Origin: Periconia sp. R9002
Taxonomy: Eukaryota; Ascomycota; Dothideomycetes; Pleosporales; Periconiaceae
Assembly (NCBI GenBank): GCA_023627715.1
Contig: JAMAHW010000048.1
Location: 227,064 to 291,063 of the forward strand
DNA: 64,000 bases
Direction: 5' to 3'
Below the pieces are notes generated by a model. The model was not told the origin of the DNA and made no database searches. It worked only from the letters and a program-made list of their open reading frames with translations. This document shows, in pieces, positions 22,859-33,717 of the stretch (position 1 is the first letter of the stretch; every line of letters begins with the position of its first letter). The position numbers and the translations under genes were made by a program.

Positions 22859-23447
22859 ATGGGTGACGCCGACATTTCTACCAGCTCATGGCGGTACGTC
22901 GAGGTTGGCCGCGTTGTCCGCTTCAACGGCGGCGAGTACGACGGACGCCTCGCTGCCATTGTGGAAATCATCGACCACAAGCGTGTATGGAACCTTTGCG
23001 ATATTTCCACGCGCCAGTTTACTCACGGAATTCTAGGTCCTCGTTGATGGACCCTCCGAGAAGGGCCCTGTCCCCCGTCATGCCGCCGCCCTCGCCCACG
23101 TCTCCCTCACTCCCATCGTGATCCCTCAGCTTCCCCGTGCCTGCGGTGTCGGTACCGTTAAGAGGAAGTGGGAGAAGGCCGAAGTGGACTCCAAGTTCGA
23201 GCAGAGCACCTGGGCAAAGAAGAGCGCTCAGTTCCAGAAGAGGCGGCAACTCAACGACTTCGAGCGCTTCAAGGTGCTGAAGTTGAGGAAGCAGGTGGGT
23301 TCCCTTGTCCTCACGTTCCTGGGTTATATAGTGGACGGCTTCCACCAATGCAGGAGCATGCATCAGGAAATATGGAGCTAACATACTTATTACCAGGCTC
23401 GCTACGAGGTCCGCAGGTCTCTTGCCAAGATTCGTTCCAGCGCATAA
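22859..23447 (+). CDS. RPL14: 60S ribosomal protein eL14
   Basis: Three exons, 22859-22984, 23037-23294 and 23397-23447, give 144 aa, close to the usual fungal length. The N-terminal KOW-type SH3-like barrel is clear: WRYVEVGRVVRFNGGEYDGR, then LAAIVEIIDHKRVLVDGP after splicing. The C-terminal helical part has KRKWEKAEVDSKFEQSTWAK and ends RRSLAKIRSSA. It is a structural protein of the large cytosolic ribosomal subunit. The first intron falls just after the conserved IDHKR, and the short last exon encodes the C-terminal basic tail. Confidence 0.95.
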
Positions 23448-24239
23448 ACGTTTAGCTGGAGGATGATGCAAGGTCGAGAGATGGAAGGGCTACGGGGCTG
23501 CGTCCCAGGTGTTAGCGGAGGGCATTTGCATTTCATGAACATCCCGAATGGCTATCACGGCATTCAAAACACAAAATTTGAATTCGGGTGATTTCCTACA
23601 TCCTTTGGCATGGTGCAATTATGGATCGGACGGTTAAGACGACTCTCTCATGTAATTACATGTAGCAAAAGAGTCAAAATTCCAAAGTTCATGAACCCAT
23701 TTTACATTCAGGTTAAATATGATATCCAGCTACGATCGCGCACAATTGGTGCTTACCATGTGATTTGTTCATTCTCAATCTCCCGTCGCGAGAGGTAGGC
23801 AGTTCTCATGCATTAACAAAAGCTATCACTGTCCATGTATTGATTGGCGAAGAACATTTGACGAATGCTCGACGCACGACTTCTTGTTGTAATCTTGGAA
23901 CTGTTCTCCGTCCTTGTTTCCCACATTACGGCGTTTGGCCGGGTTTGGAACAGGGTGTCAACCGCACTTTCAATTTTGAAATACTGTTAAACAGCCAGTT
24001 AATGTGCCTTTAACAGCTTTTCTAGGCTTATATTTCTGTCTGCCAGCAATCCTAGGATAGGTCAAACCCTATAAATGCTCTTATCCGTGCTGGCAAACAC
24101 TCAATCGACCAAACACGACGCTAACGAACTTGTGCACTTCGCCTAAAATCGACGTCTTGGCAAGCCAGCCCACTACGCAGTTGACACAGGTGCTTCACCA
24201 GAGACCAGCTATACAACACGCTCCCCACAAACAAACAAC
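23448..24239. other. Gene-free stretch between eL14 and EGD2
   Basis: Nothing recognised; short frames only. The right end holds the promoter and 5' UTR of the NAC gene. Confidence 0.5.
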
Positions 24240-25014
24240 ATGGCCAACCCTAGGATCGAAGAACTCCCAGACGAGCCCGAGAAGAAGGGTGTTGAGGTTG
24301 AGGATGCTGAGTCCAGCTCCGAGTCGGAAGGCGAGGGCGAGGTCGCTGAGGGCCTCCCCGCAGGCTCTTCCGCTGTGGTGCACTCTCGCAACGAGAAGAA
24401 GGCCCGCAAGGCCATTGCGAAGCTCGGATTGAAGCACATCGACGGCATCACTCGTGTCACCCTCCGCCGACCCAAGGGAGTGAGTAGACCCCGCGCAATG
24501 GCGACCGCACGTTCAGCGCTACCAATTTTCACATATCGGCCTATTTCGCAAACGGAGCTAACAGACCATACAGATTCTCTTCGTCATCAACCAGCCCGAC
24601 GTCTACAAGTCGCCCTCAAGCAACACCTATATGTAAGTGATCATGTTTCACTTCCCAAGACCATTCCATGACTAACGTGAGTCCAGCATCTTCGGTGAGG
24701 CCAAGATTGAGGACTTGAACTCTCAGGCTCAAGCCTCTGCCGCTCAGCAGCTCGCCGCCGCCGAACAAGCCAGTGCTCACGATCACTCGGGCCACGACCA
24801 CGACCACGATCACGGCAAGGGCAAGGCAGTGGAGGAGAAGAAGGCAGACGACGAGGAGGAGGATGACGGTGAGGAGGTCGATGACTCTGGACTCGAGGCC
24901 AAGGACATCGAGCTGGTCATGCAGCAGGCTAGTGTGTCACGGAAAAAGGCCGTCAAGGCCCTCAAGGAGAATGACAACGACATTGTCAACTCCATCATGG
25001 CACTAAGCATATAG
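24240..25014 (+). CDS. EGD2: Nascent polypeptide-associated complex subunit alpha
   Basis: Three exons, 24240-24479, 24574-24632 and 24687-25014, give 208 aa. The acidic N-terminus is followed by the NAC domain ([58 protein letters not shown]). A His/Asp-rich linker ([12 protein letters not shown]) and an acidic stretch precede the C-terminal UBA domain ([38 protein letters not shown]). With the beta subunit (Btt1/Egd1) it forms the heterodimer at the ribosomal exit tunnel that shields nascent chains and helps targeting. The intron positions interrupt the NAC domain, and splicing restores the conserved [13 protein letters not shown] segment. The His-rich linker could bind metal, but that is speculative. 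Confidence 0.95.
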
Positions 25015-25609
25015 ACTTAGCCGAAGCTTTCATGTAGGATTGGCCGTGGCCACGGGATAGCTCGAGTGGCTTCGTATTGAGCGTTCGAAAGTCGAGCGAG
25101 GGCTTAGGTGCCCATGTACGAGACTACGAACTGAATGTATCAAGAGGATTCATGGTATCCACGAAACCCTTCATGCCTCTCAGCCTGGCGTCAAAAAAAT
25201 CAATGCAAAAAAGTTCATCAATCTGATCTTGAGTTGGTACTCCAGAGCGAAAATATCCAAAGCGATAGGTTTAGAGTTTGATCATTTGCAGGACCTTCCA
25301 GATATGCTCTGACTTGGAAGAAAAAGTGGGATATTTCCAGGTACATGGCTTCCGGAATCGTGCATGTCCAAATCACGGGTGAATTCTTTTTCCTCTCTTA
25401 TTGTATAAGAACAAAATGAACAATACTACTCGAAACAGAAATGACGAATCTGCATATCATATTTGGTTGTTCTGAAAACTATCCGTGTACAAATTTGTCC
25501 ATGTGATTACATAAGAGAGGGCGCCAAGCTGGTTGCTGCAAGGCGGTTGTCCGAGAACTTCGACCTTCCACGAACCACCCCCCAATACAACCCGTCTCAT
25601 TTCATCACG
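25015..25609. other. Gene-free stretch between EGD2 and ATP7
   Basis: No coding frame of note; 3' UTR of the NAC gene and promoter of the ATP synthase gene. Confidence 0.5.
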
Positions 25610-26374
25610 ATGGCCGTCGGAGTATGTTCTCATGCATTTCCCGCAACTATCCAGGCTTGGTCCCGTTCAATTGCGACATGGCCTGGCCCTCCCCCTGCCC
25701 AATTGCTCCCCTGCGTTGAGAAGCACAAAAACTAACCTATGACCTTCGCAGCGCTCCGCCGCCCTCAAGCTCGACTGGACAAAGATTGGCACGCAGCTAG
25801 GTCTCAAAGGCCAGACTGCTGCTGCTCTCCAAGCCTTCAAGAAGCGCAATGACGATGCGCGCCGAAAGCTCGCTGTTCTCCAAGAACAGCCACAGACCGT
25901 CGACTTCGCGCACTACCGCTCCGTGTTGAAGAACACTGCCATCGTCGACGAGATCGAGAAGAGCTTCAACGCATACAAGCCCCAGACTTACGATGTTGGG
26001 AGGCAGATCAAGGCCATTGAGGCTTTCGAGGCCCAGGCCGTAAAGAGTGCTGAGGAGACCAAGGCGGTCGTGGACAAGGAGTTGGGCGATCTGCAGAAGA
26101 CATTGAAGAACATTGAGGAGGCCAGGTCATTTGAGGAGCTCACCGTGGTATGTGACGTCGAGCATAGACAAAAATGGGAATATGCTAAAAGATTATACAG
26201 GACGAGGTTTCCGCTGCCCAGCCCGACATCGACAGGCGCACCGAGCAGCTCGTATCTAAGGGCCGCTGGGCCGTTCCCGGCTACAAGGTGGGTCATTTTG
26301 CATCGCATAGCATTTGGGAACCAAATTGGCTAACCATCATGTAGGAGAAATTCGGTGATCTATCCGTCCTCTAA
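25610..26374 (+). CDS. ATP7: Mitochondrial ATP synthase subunit d
   Basis: Four exons, 25610-25621, 25752-26147, 26201-26287 and 26345-26374, give 174 aa, the usual length of this subunit. The first exon encodes only MAVG; the protein continues [20 protein letters not shown], then a long helical part ([26 protein letters not shown]-like and [18 protein letters not shown]). The third exon carries RWAVPGYK and the last EKFGDLSVL. Subunit d is part of the peripheral stalk of F1Fo ATP synthase on the matrix side of the inner membrane. The very short first and last exons would be missed by simple gene finders; both are supported by phase and by the family-typical termini. Confidence 0.93.
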
Positions 26375-27826
26375 ACTAGTCATTTCTCATTCAAAACGTC
26401 CCGGTCGCTCTGGGCTGTACTACCTACGTATTGTGAATAGTGTCCCGGTCTCAATGCAAGCATAGATCATTTTACGGTTGCTGTGTTGTTCATGTTCGAT
26501 GTGCTTTTGCCAAGAGTGATCACGTCTTTCTAATGTGAATTAGGCCCTTGCTCAACTGGCTAGGATGGTGGCACTTCAACCCGAGGATCTGGTGAACCAA
26601 CCGTCGAGCAAGATGGTGTAATCAGCCTCGTGGTGGCAGCTGAATGGCCGACAAGCGTATGGCAACGGGTAGATCGAAGCGGATATCTGTAACGCTTGCG
26701 GACTACAATGCCACAACAATAGAAAAACAGACTGCATGTGTAGCCATCTAGATCTACCTTTCTTACAGCTTGTTGAGGACCCCAAACTACCGATGTGTAC
26801 TGTGGTCGGTACTTCTGTTCCGAGATGCATTTACTTAGGTACTTAGGGACGTATCTATTCGTGTTCTTGCTTTGCAATCATGTTCAGCTCGGTATGACGA
26901 TGCCGATATAGCCTTTGCAGCCGTAAGTAGAAAGCCTTGCAAGGCTTCATTGCTAGTCTGCATGCACTCATAGTCTGGTAGGGCAATGTGGGGAGGAGAG
27001 TGAGGAAGGTGGCTGTGCGATGCACGAGTTCGATCCTCTACCGATCACTTACCGCTTTTCCGGGAGCGGCCGCCAGTGTACTGCAGAATGGTTCGCAGCA
27101 AGACGAAATGATGAATGATGAAGTAGAATACTATATTGTAGCACGATAAAGGCGAGAAAAAGCAGCGTGCGATGGTGGGACAGCTGAGTGAGGTGAGGCG
27201 AGGCATCCAGGCAGGCAGCTACCGGCGTGGGGCCACATGAACGGTCACACCCGAAACTGTAGTCCGAGAGATGGCAACGCATGGGAGTACAGGTTTGAGG
27301 TGTTGGGTCACACCCCGTGAAGTCAAAAGTTGACAGCAGTGAATGAGGATGAAGCGCGTGTCTGGAGAGTGAACTGGCGGTATAGTTTGCGGAGCTGTGC
27401 CAGGGCTGGACGAATTGAGACTGGCGGTGGCGCGGGTCCTCTTCGTACCTAATGCACAAGTTGAGAGGGGACAGCGGAGCGGATTGCGGCAAAGCAACAT
27501 TAGGTTCTCCTCCGATCCCTCAGCAGACGTGATTATTACTGTCTGTGTCCGTGTACAGACGCCCCAGTAATCACTCGAAAGTGACTGTGCGGCGTTTACT
27601 TTTTCTCCACCTCGCCATCCATCCATACAAATCCATCTTCTAACAAGCCGTGCCCCTTCTTACTTACTCTGCTCTTCCTCTACTTCTTACCCTTCTCACC
27701 TTCTCTATCCTACTTGCTCCTTGTCCGTTTGTCCAAACAGCTACATATACATAGCATAAACAGCCGCATGCTTTTGTCCACCTGATCTGCCTCCAAACGT
27801 CGTGACACAAAGCAAAACCTTTTTGC
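26375..27826. other. Gene-free stretch, 1.45 kb
   Basis: Two overlapping minus-strand frames (27049-27492 and 27219-27626) lack coding character. A plasmid-polylinker-like string lies at 27064-27089. The right end is pyrimidine rich, as expected of the 5' region of the next gene. Confidence 0.45.
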
Positions 27827-30694
27827 ATGGCTTACTCTGACTACGCCTACGATCGTTATGACCGCTACAACTACGACCACCGCCGTCCGCACCGTGATGA
27901 ACACTATTCAAACCATGGACAGCCTTCATACCTAGCGGCCGACGGACAGACAGCCATGAACCCCAGCAGTAGCCCGGGCTACTCGACATCCTACTCTTCG
28001 AGCTACCACCATTCCTACGACAACCGCTACACCTCCACTAAACCTACCAAAAAACACTCCTATAGTCCCATTCCATCTCACAAGCGATATCGGTGGCCGC
28101 CCTCGCCCAGTGTAGAAGACGAAGCTACCTCGCTCGCCAAAGAATTTCCGACATTGGCGGGGTCCGAGGTCGACGAAAATAGCGACGAAGCGAAATCGCG
28201 GGGCAGTGTCGATCAGTACCCCATCATCGAGGAACTTTACAACGACGAACGCCGTTTTGTCCTCGTCACAGATCCTGACGCAGACAATAAAAATGGAACC
28301 AGCTCGAGTATTCCCAGCAGCCGCGCAGGCAAACATGGCCGACGCAGGAGTTGTGCGGAACGCGGCAACATGGCCCCTTTGAAAACCGATGTCGACCACG
28401 ACCAACCACCTGTATTCACCGAACGGACCTCTACACCATACGCCTATACAAAACCACAAAAGGAATCCCTCGCACCTTCAGGGGAGCAACATTTTCTTTC
28501 CCCGGAATCTCTTACGCCTTCGTCCTCGAGTGTTCCGAGACCGGCTCCGGAACGGGATTCTAAAAATGCCAGAGACCAGTATACGCCCACGCAGGCTGGA
28601 TCATCTAAATATGGAGACGCCTTTGAGGACTCCGATGCCGAGTCCGATAGCGCACATCTTCGTACAGAACCACCCCGCAGATCGGGCCGTTATAGCTTCG
28701 TTAAGAACGAGATACAAAAGGAAGATCTCCGGGCAAATGTCCTTGACAGCCAAGCCAGGTCAGAACGAAGAAAACATCGAGACACTGCTCCATCACTTTC
28801 GGCAAACCGAGAGTCCTCCGGAAATGAAAGCAATGGTTCATCGGCTTCCTCAAAGCATTTTACGCCACCGAGCCACTCTCCGCGCTCTTCTTCGTCTTCC
28901 CTAGCAGGAGAGTCGAGAAAACAGAAGCTTCCACCTGTTGACACGTCCTATTCCAGGAGGTCTAGACGGTCTAACTCTCGGTCGTCGCCCCCTACGGCAT
29001 CGCCGACACAACAAAGACGACAGTCTCCTCCACGATCACCAAGACTATCCTCGTATGGACCGCCGTCTCCATCTGCTTCTCGCCCTTCTTCTAGGAACGG
29101 ATCTCGTCCTTCCTCCCCGTCATCCTTCCCAAGTGGTGTACCACGGGCAGATGTGCGCATACCTGTTACTGAATCCGAATGGCACGCAAGACACTCATCT
29201 ACTACTGATCGAGCGAGGCCTGTACCACGCCATGATCCTTATAATTATATGCAAGCTCCTACGCCACAGATCAATGTGAAGAGCCCATCTCCCTCGAGAA
29301 CCCCAGTTCAAGGCAATGCCCCTCCATACCCCGTTGACGACAAACCCACTCAGGCATTTATGCCACCCGAAGAAGAGTATCAATTTGATCATTCTTCCGT
29401 TCCTCTTCCCCCTTCGCCGCGTCAGCCCCATGTTGAATACACACCGCCCAACTCGCCACGGATGCCCGCTTATCGTCCAGCACCTCGGACTTATAATTCC
29501 GCCAATCGTGAAGAGCTTCCTCGTTCTCCGATGGCTAGATCAGATAGCTTCAGGTCGCAGTCCAGCTATGATGGTCATCGGGGACGAAGACCCACGCCTG
29601 AGGTCAACGTGAACAATCCTTTGCCGCCGTGCCCAAGAAACATACCTTCAACGCAATACAATGACTGGTACGAACTAGATGACTGCCCTGGGTTCGACAT
29701 TTGCCCTAGCTGCTATGAGGGTGTTTTTGCCTTGACACCTTTCGCTGGTTACTTCTCTCAACCACTTCGCTACGAGCGTCCCACCGAGCGCTTCTGCGAT
29801 TTCAGCGACCCGTGGATGCGTTTCGCGTGGACGATTTCACTCAGACAACGTCGCCCATCTTTGCGTCTTATCCAGGACCTCTCTGCAATTGTCCAAAACA
29901 AGCGATCGTGTCCTAAGGATCGAGAGCTCACCACTGACCAAATTGCTTGGTACGGCATTGCAGACCAGCGTGACGGTATCCACGTAGCTAATTTTGCCGT
30001 TTGCCCCTGCGACAAGGAAATGCTTGAAACCATCTTCCCCTTCGTCCGCAACTACTTCACCCGCATCCCCCCCAATCCATACGCCTCACCTATACCCTAC
30101 ACCTGCAGCTTCCGCGTGACTTCGAGCCGCTTCCCCCGCTACCTCGAAATGCTCATGGAAATCGACGCCGAGGCACAAACCCATGGCCAACGCCCCAGCA
30201 TGGACCGTTTCATCCAGCTTGCGCGCGAAAACGCCTTCAAGAGCGAATGCACCCGAGACAAGCTCCTTCTGCACAAACCATGGCACTTTATGCGGTCGCT
30301 CCCAGAATTCACCGTTTGCCAAGAGTGCTACGAAGAGCTCATCTGGCCATTCATATCCTCACCCTCCTCATCGACGAACCCCCACACAATTACCATCCCC
30401 AACCTCTTCAACCGCACCATTCAGCCTGTGCCCCATGAGGACCCGAAGGTCGGCACCTCCTGCTACCTGTATAGTAGGCGCATGCGCGATGTGTGGGCGC
30501 GCGCTATCAGAGAGGGCGACTTGCCGTATCTTCAATCGAAGGTGCTAGAGCGGAAGAGGATGGAAAAAAGGCTTGCCTTGGAGAGGAAGGACACGTTGTT
30601 GTGGATGAATGGTTTAGATCCTGGGAGTGTGCAGTATGAGCGGGCAAAGGCGGACTTGAGGGAGGGGGAAATGGAGTGGAAGATTTGGGAGTAG
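27827..30694 (+). CDS. Large disordered protein with conserved Cys-rich C-terminal domain
   Basis: A single exon of 955 aa. Residues 1-600 are low complexity, rich in Ser, Pro, Arg, Tyr and Asp, and start with a Tyr/Arg/His-rich stretch (YAYDRYDRYNYDHRRPHRDE). Residues of about 610-955 are a folded, conserved-looking domain with paired cysteines: DCPGFDICPSCYEGV near 618, CPCDKE near 726 and VCQECYEEL near 830, spaced as in zinc-binding folds. Aromatic motifs (WMRFAWTISLRQRRPS, KPWHFMRSLPEFTVC) lie between them. Homologues in Dothideomycetes and relatives are usually annotated only as ser-arg-related nuclear matrix protein on the basis of the disordered part. There is no signal peptide or membrane segment. 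The function is unknown; zinc binding is an inference. Confidence 0.82.
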   Translation: MAYSDYAYDRYDRYNYDHRRPHRDEHYSNHGQPSYLAADGQTAMNPSSSPGYSTSYSSSYHHSYDNRYTSTKPTKKHSYSPIPSHKRYRWPPSPSVEDEATSLAKEFPTLAGSEVDENSDEAKSRGSVDQYPIIEELYNDERRFVLVTDPDADNKNGTSSSIPSSRAGKHGRRRSCAERGNMAPLKTDVDHDQPPVFTERTSTPYAYTKPQKESLAPSGEQHFLSPESLTPSSSSVPRPAPERDSKNARDQYTPTQAGSSKYGDAFEDSDAESDSAHLRTEPPRRSGRYSFVKNEIQKEDLRANVLDSQARSERRKHRDTAPSLSANRESSGNESNGSSASSKHFTPPSHSPRSSSSSLAGESRKQKLPPVDTSYSRRSRRSNSRSSPPTASPTQQRRQSPPRSPRLSSYGPPSPSASRPSSRNGSRPSSPSSFPSGVPRADVRIPVTESEWHARHSSTTDRARPVPRHDPYNYMQAPTPQINVKSPSPSRTPVQGNAPPYPVDDKPTQAFMPPEEEYQFDHSSVPLPPSPRQPHVEYTPPNSPRMPAYRPAPRTYNSANREELPRSPMARSDSFRSQSSYDGHRGRRPTPEVNVNNPLPPCPRNIPSTQYNDWYELDDCPGFDICPSCYEGVFALTPFAGYFSQPLRYERPTERFCDFSDPWMRFAWTISLRQRRPSLRLIQDLSAIVQNKRSCPKDRELTTDQIAWYGIADQRDGIHVANFAVCPCDKEMLETIFPFVRNYFTRIPPNPYASPIPYTCSFRVTSSRFPRYLEMLMEIDAEAQTHGQRPSMDRFIQLARENAFKSECTRDKLLLHKPWHFMRSLPEFTVCQECYEELIWPFISSPSSSTNPHTITIPNLFNRTIQPVPHEDPKVGTSCYLYSRRMRDVWARAIREGDLPYLQSKVLERKRMEKRLALERKDTLLWMNGLDPGSVQYERAKADLREGEMEWKIWE

Positions 30695-31068
30695 TTACTG
30701 ATACTGTTCACTTTGTCGTGTAACTTTCTGTTCCATGAACTGGTAAAAGGTAATGGGAAAAATGGAGTTTTGGAACTTTATGGAAATTTTGTGTTAGGGG
30801 GCATGGGGAATGATGGGGTGGATTCCTTCTCCTGCCTTTCTGTACTCTCTTTTTAACGACTTTACTTTTACATAGGTGCATATACATATATGTATCCATT
30901 ATACCATGATTTGATAAACTCTCATCCGCAGCATTCTTCTACTCTTGCACTGCGGTGGAATGTCTGGACATGACATTTGGTATCCTACTCAAACACATAG
31001 CTAGGCGTACACATATTCATACATAACCCAAACAATCCCCCCTTATCCATCAACACCATCTACACCTA
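30695..31068. other. Gap between convergent genes
   Basis: 3' UTRs of the gene ending at 30694 (plus) and the one ending at 31069 (minus); nothing else seen. Confidence 0.5.
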
Positions 31069-31437
31069 TCACCCCTTCTCCCCCACAAACCCCATCCCCG
31101 CCCTCCACCAATCCCAAACCCCCAATCCCTCCATCCTTGCCCCAAACTCCTTGACACTCTCCACCTCCTCTAACTTCCCATACCTCACACCATCCCCTCT
31201 ATCCTCACCCTCCTTAATAGCCGGTTTCCTCACCAACTGAAAATCTTTATACCTCAACCGCTTCACGTCCGCGACCCAGTCTTTTACACCGGCCTCGTGC
31301 CCCTGGCAATACATGATGCCGGGGGCGCCACCGTAGCGCAGCAGCGCATAGATGTTGTGGTGGGACGCCGCAGCCGTGAGCTTGGAGACTTTTTTACGCG
31401 AGGTGATGTGGTGGGTGCGGATTAGGGCGTTGTACAT
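31069..31437 (-). CDS. Small protein resembling the RWDD-associated DUF1115 domain
   Basis: A single exon of 122 aa starting MYNALIRTHHITSRKK. The order of motifs, His-His near the start, then RYGGAPGIMYCQGHEAGV and DVKRLRYKDFQLVRKP, followed by a charged loop and WDWWRAGMGFVGEKG, resembles the DUF1115 region found after RWD domains, here as a stand-alone protein. No RWD domain was found upstream. It is soluble by appearance. The assignment is from memory of the family pattern; a profile search would decide it. It shares a 381-bp divergent region with the Mg2+ channel gene. Confidence 0.62.
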   Translation of the reverse strand: MYNALIRTHHITSRKKVSKLTAAASHHNIYALLRYGGAPGIMYCQGHEAGVKDWVADVKRLRYKDFQLVRKPAIKEGEDRGDGVRYGKLEEVESVKEFGARMEGLGVWDWWRAGMGFVGEKG

Positions 31438-31818
31438 GGGGAAGTTATGTGGTTTGTAGGGTGAGAAAGAATGATTGTGTAATTGGATAATGCAAGAAAA
31501 TGTTGACTGTTGAAATTGGATGGGTGGTTTCCAAGAACATTGAAGGAAGGAGACGCCTCTTCACGTGATGATCTACTAGTGGAATTACCCCCGTAAGCCT
31601 ACAAGCATCCCGGAAATTCCTGAATACAGTGACCTCACCCAACGCCAAACTTTTTTTTGCGTCCCATCTTCCCCTTCGCGAACAACGCTATCCTTCGAAT
31701 CGCCCGAGAAAAAAACGCGCACATATCTACTTCCCTGATAAGAAACCAAAAACGACATCGATCGCATGGACTAGCTGCTTGAAACTTCTCCCTCGTAGTT
31801 CGGAGAGGGAAAAAAGTA
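31438..31818. promoter_or_regulatory. Divergent promoter region, DUF1115-like gene and MRS2-type gene
   Basis: The two start codons point away from each other across 381 bp. No specific binding site could be assigned. Confidence 0.45.
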
Positions 31819-33717
31819 ATGAAGCTACTCCCTTTTCATCAAAAGATAGCAGCGCCTTCGCCGTTGGTTCTGAGCTTCCTCCGCTCGCAGGTTCACAATG
31901 CTTTCGAATCACCGACTGTGCGATGCTCTGCTGTGGTGAAGAGACACAGACGTGGAGTCGGGTCGGCGAGCAGGGTCGCCTCGTGCTCGAATGGGAATGC
32001 TGGGAATGTGAGACGGACAGGAATTGTTCGCGCGCCGGAGGGTATGGTAGAGAGCAGGAGTTTCACGACAACGACGTCGACACCGCAATGGCGCAACTAC
32101 GATGTACGATCGCAGGTACCACGGGCGACCTCGAATCTCGCTGTCGTTCCGTATGAGCCGCGCGCCTCGACTGATGGGGTCAGTTTGCGCTCACGCCGGT
32201 CATTGTCTACGACGAGTATGAGGGAGTTGTTTGGAGGGTGGATGGGGAAAAAGAGGACACCGTTACCGCCGTCACAATCGATGCTGAGAGATGCGATAGG
32301 AGATCCTACTTCGAGCTTCGAGGTTTTGGGCCGCGTGACGAGGTCGGCGAATGAGTTGAAGATGCGGTGTACGGAGCTGGATGAGCATGGCAATGTCACC
32401 ATGGTTAGCGGGGAGTTCAAGAAGAGCGAGCTGATTGCAAAGGTGCGTTGTTCCAGTTCGCAATGGATCAAGAGCGAAATACTGGACCACTACGGAAGCT
32501 AACATTGTTGCTACAGTATGGTCTTCTACCGCGCGATCTTCGCAAAATTGACTCTTCCATTCTACCCAACATTCTCGTCCGCCCTACCGCAATTCTAATC
32601 AACCTCCTCCATATTCGCGCTTTGATTAAGCACAACCGTGTTCTCGTCTTCGACGCCTACGGTACCACAAACTCAAAGGCCCAATCGGTCTTCATGTACG
32701 ATCTCGACCTCAAGCTCCGACAAAAAGACACGGCCGCGAACGGCACCCTCCCCTACGAAATGCGCGCCCTGGAAGCAGTCCTTATCAGCGTCACTCTCGG
32801 TCTCGAGAAGGAATTCGAAGGCGTCAGCGAGCCCGTCGTGCGCGTCCTCATGCAGCTCGAGGAAGACATCGACAGGGACAAGCTCAGATACCTACTCGTG
32901 TACTCGAAGAAACTAGGCACCTTTGAACAAAAGGCACGGCTGGTGCGCGACGCACTCTCGGAACTCCTTGAAGCCGACGACGATCTCTCCGCCATGTATC
33001 TTTCGGAAAAAGCAGAAGGAAAAGTCCGTTCCGAGGACGACCACACCGAAGTCGAAATGCTGCTAGAATCCTACCACAAGATCGCCGACGAAATCGTCCA
33101 GTCAGCCGAGAACCTCGTCTCAAGCATCCGCAATACGGAAGAAATGTATGTCCTGCTCGTCCCCTCCAACCTTCGCGTTACCTCCACTTACTAACCCGAA
33201 ACCCAGCGTCAAAGCCATCCTCGACGCAAACCGCAACTCCCTCATGCTCCTCGATCTCCGCTTCAGCGTCTGGACCCTCGCTCTCACCGCCGGAACCTTC
33301 ATCGCCGCCCTCTACGGCATGAATCTCAACTCGGGCATCGAGGAGTCGACCTGGGGCTTCTACATCGTCTCCGCCGCATGCACCGTCCTGGGCGTCGGCG
33401 TCTTCGGCTGGGGTATCCGTCGTCTGCGCGCCGTGCAGACCCTGAGTATGTGGGGCCACGGCGGCGGCGCCAAGTCGCGAGTAAAGTATTGGGGCAAAGG
33501 CGCGTATGGCGGGAGGAGTATAGGTGATGGTGGGAGCGCCAGTGTTGGAAGCATCGGGGCTGGTGGTACGGGTGCGGGCGTCGGTGGAGGGTTGGGCTTG
33601 GGAAGTGAGGCTGCGTACGGTGAGTTGGTAAAGCGCGAACGCGGGCTTGCGAGGCGCTTGGCTAGGGCAGAGGCTAGGGCCGACGAGGCTGCGAAGAGTG
33701 GTGCGGGCGGTTCGTAA
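31819..33717 (+). CDS. MRS2: Mitochondrial inner membrane Mg2+ channel, Mrs2/CorA family
   Basis: Three exons, 31819-32442, 32517-33145 and 33207-33717, give 587 aa. The N-terminus is basic and rich in Ser/Thr/Arg with a likely mitochondrial presequence. The CorA-type core starts at about residue 170 (TRSANELKMRCTELDEHGNV) and includes YGLLPRDLRKIDSS and ILPNILVRPTAILINLLHIR. The long helix region (KLGTFEQKARLVRDALSELL) leads to two membrane segments; the first ends with the family signature YGMN at about 454-457. After the second segment the tail is long, Gly rich and basic. The family forms a pentameric channel that imports Mg2+ into the matrix. Plants and fungi have Mrs2 and Lpe10 paralogues, so LPE10 cannot be excluded; the Gly-rich tail is longer than usual. 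Confidence 0.9.

Noticed and set aside
23295..23396. snoRNA in an intron of the eL14 gene
   Set aside because: No C/D box pair or H/ACA structure could be seen in this 102-nt intron.
26550..26620. tRNA-like string (GCTCAACTGG..., with complementary ends CTTGCTC / GAGCAAG)
   Set aside because: The D-arm-like start is not followed by a proper anticodon arm or a GTTCRANYC T-loop, and the outer complementarity does not fit acceptor-stem spacing.
27027..27045. GTTCGATCCTC, similar to a tRNA T-loop
   Set aside because: No matching T-stem partner, anticodon arm or acceptor stem in the preceding 70 bases.
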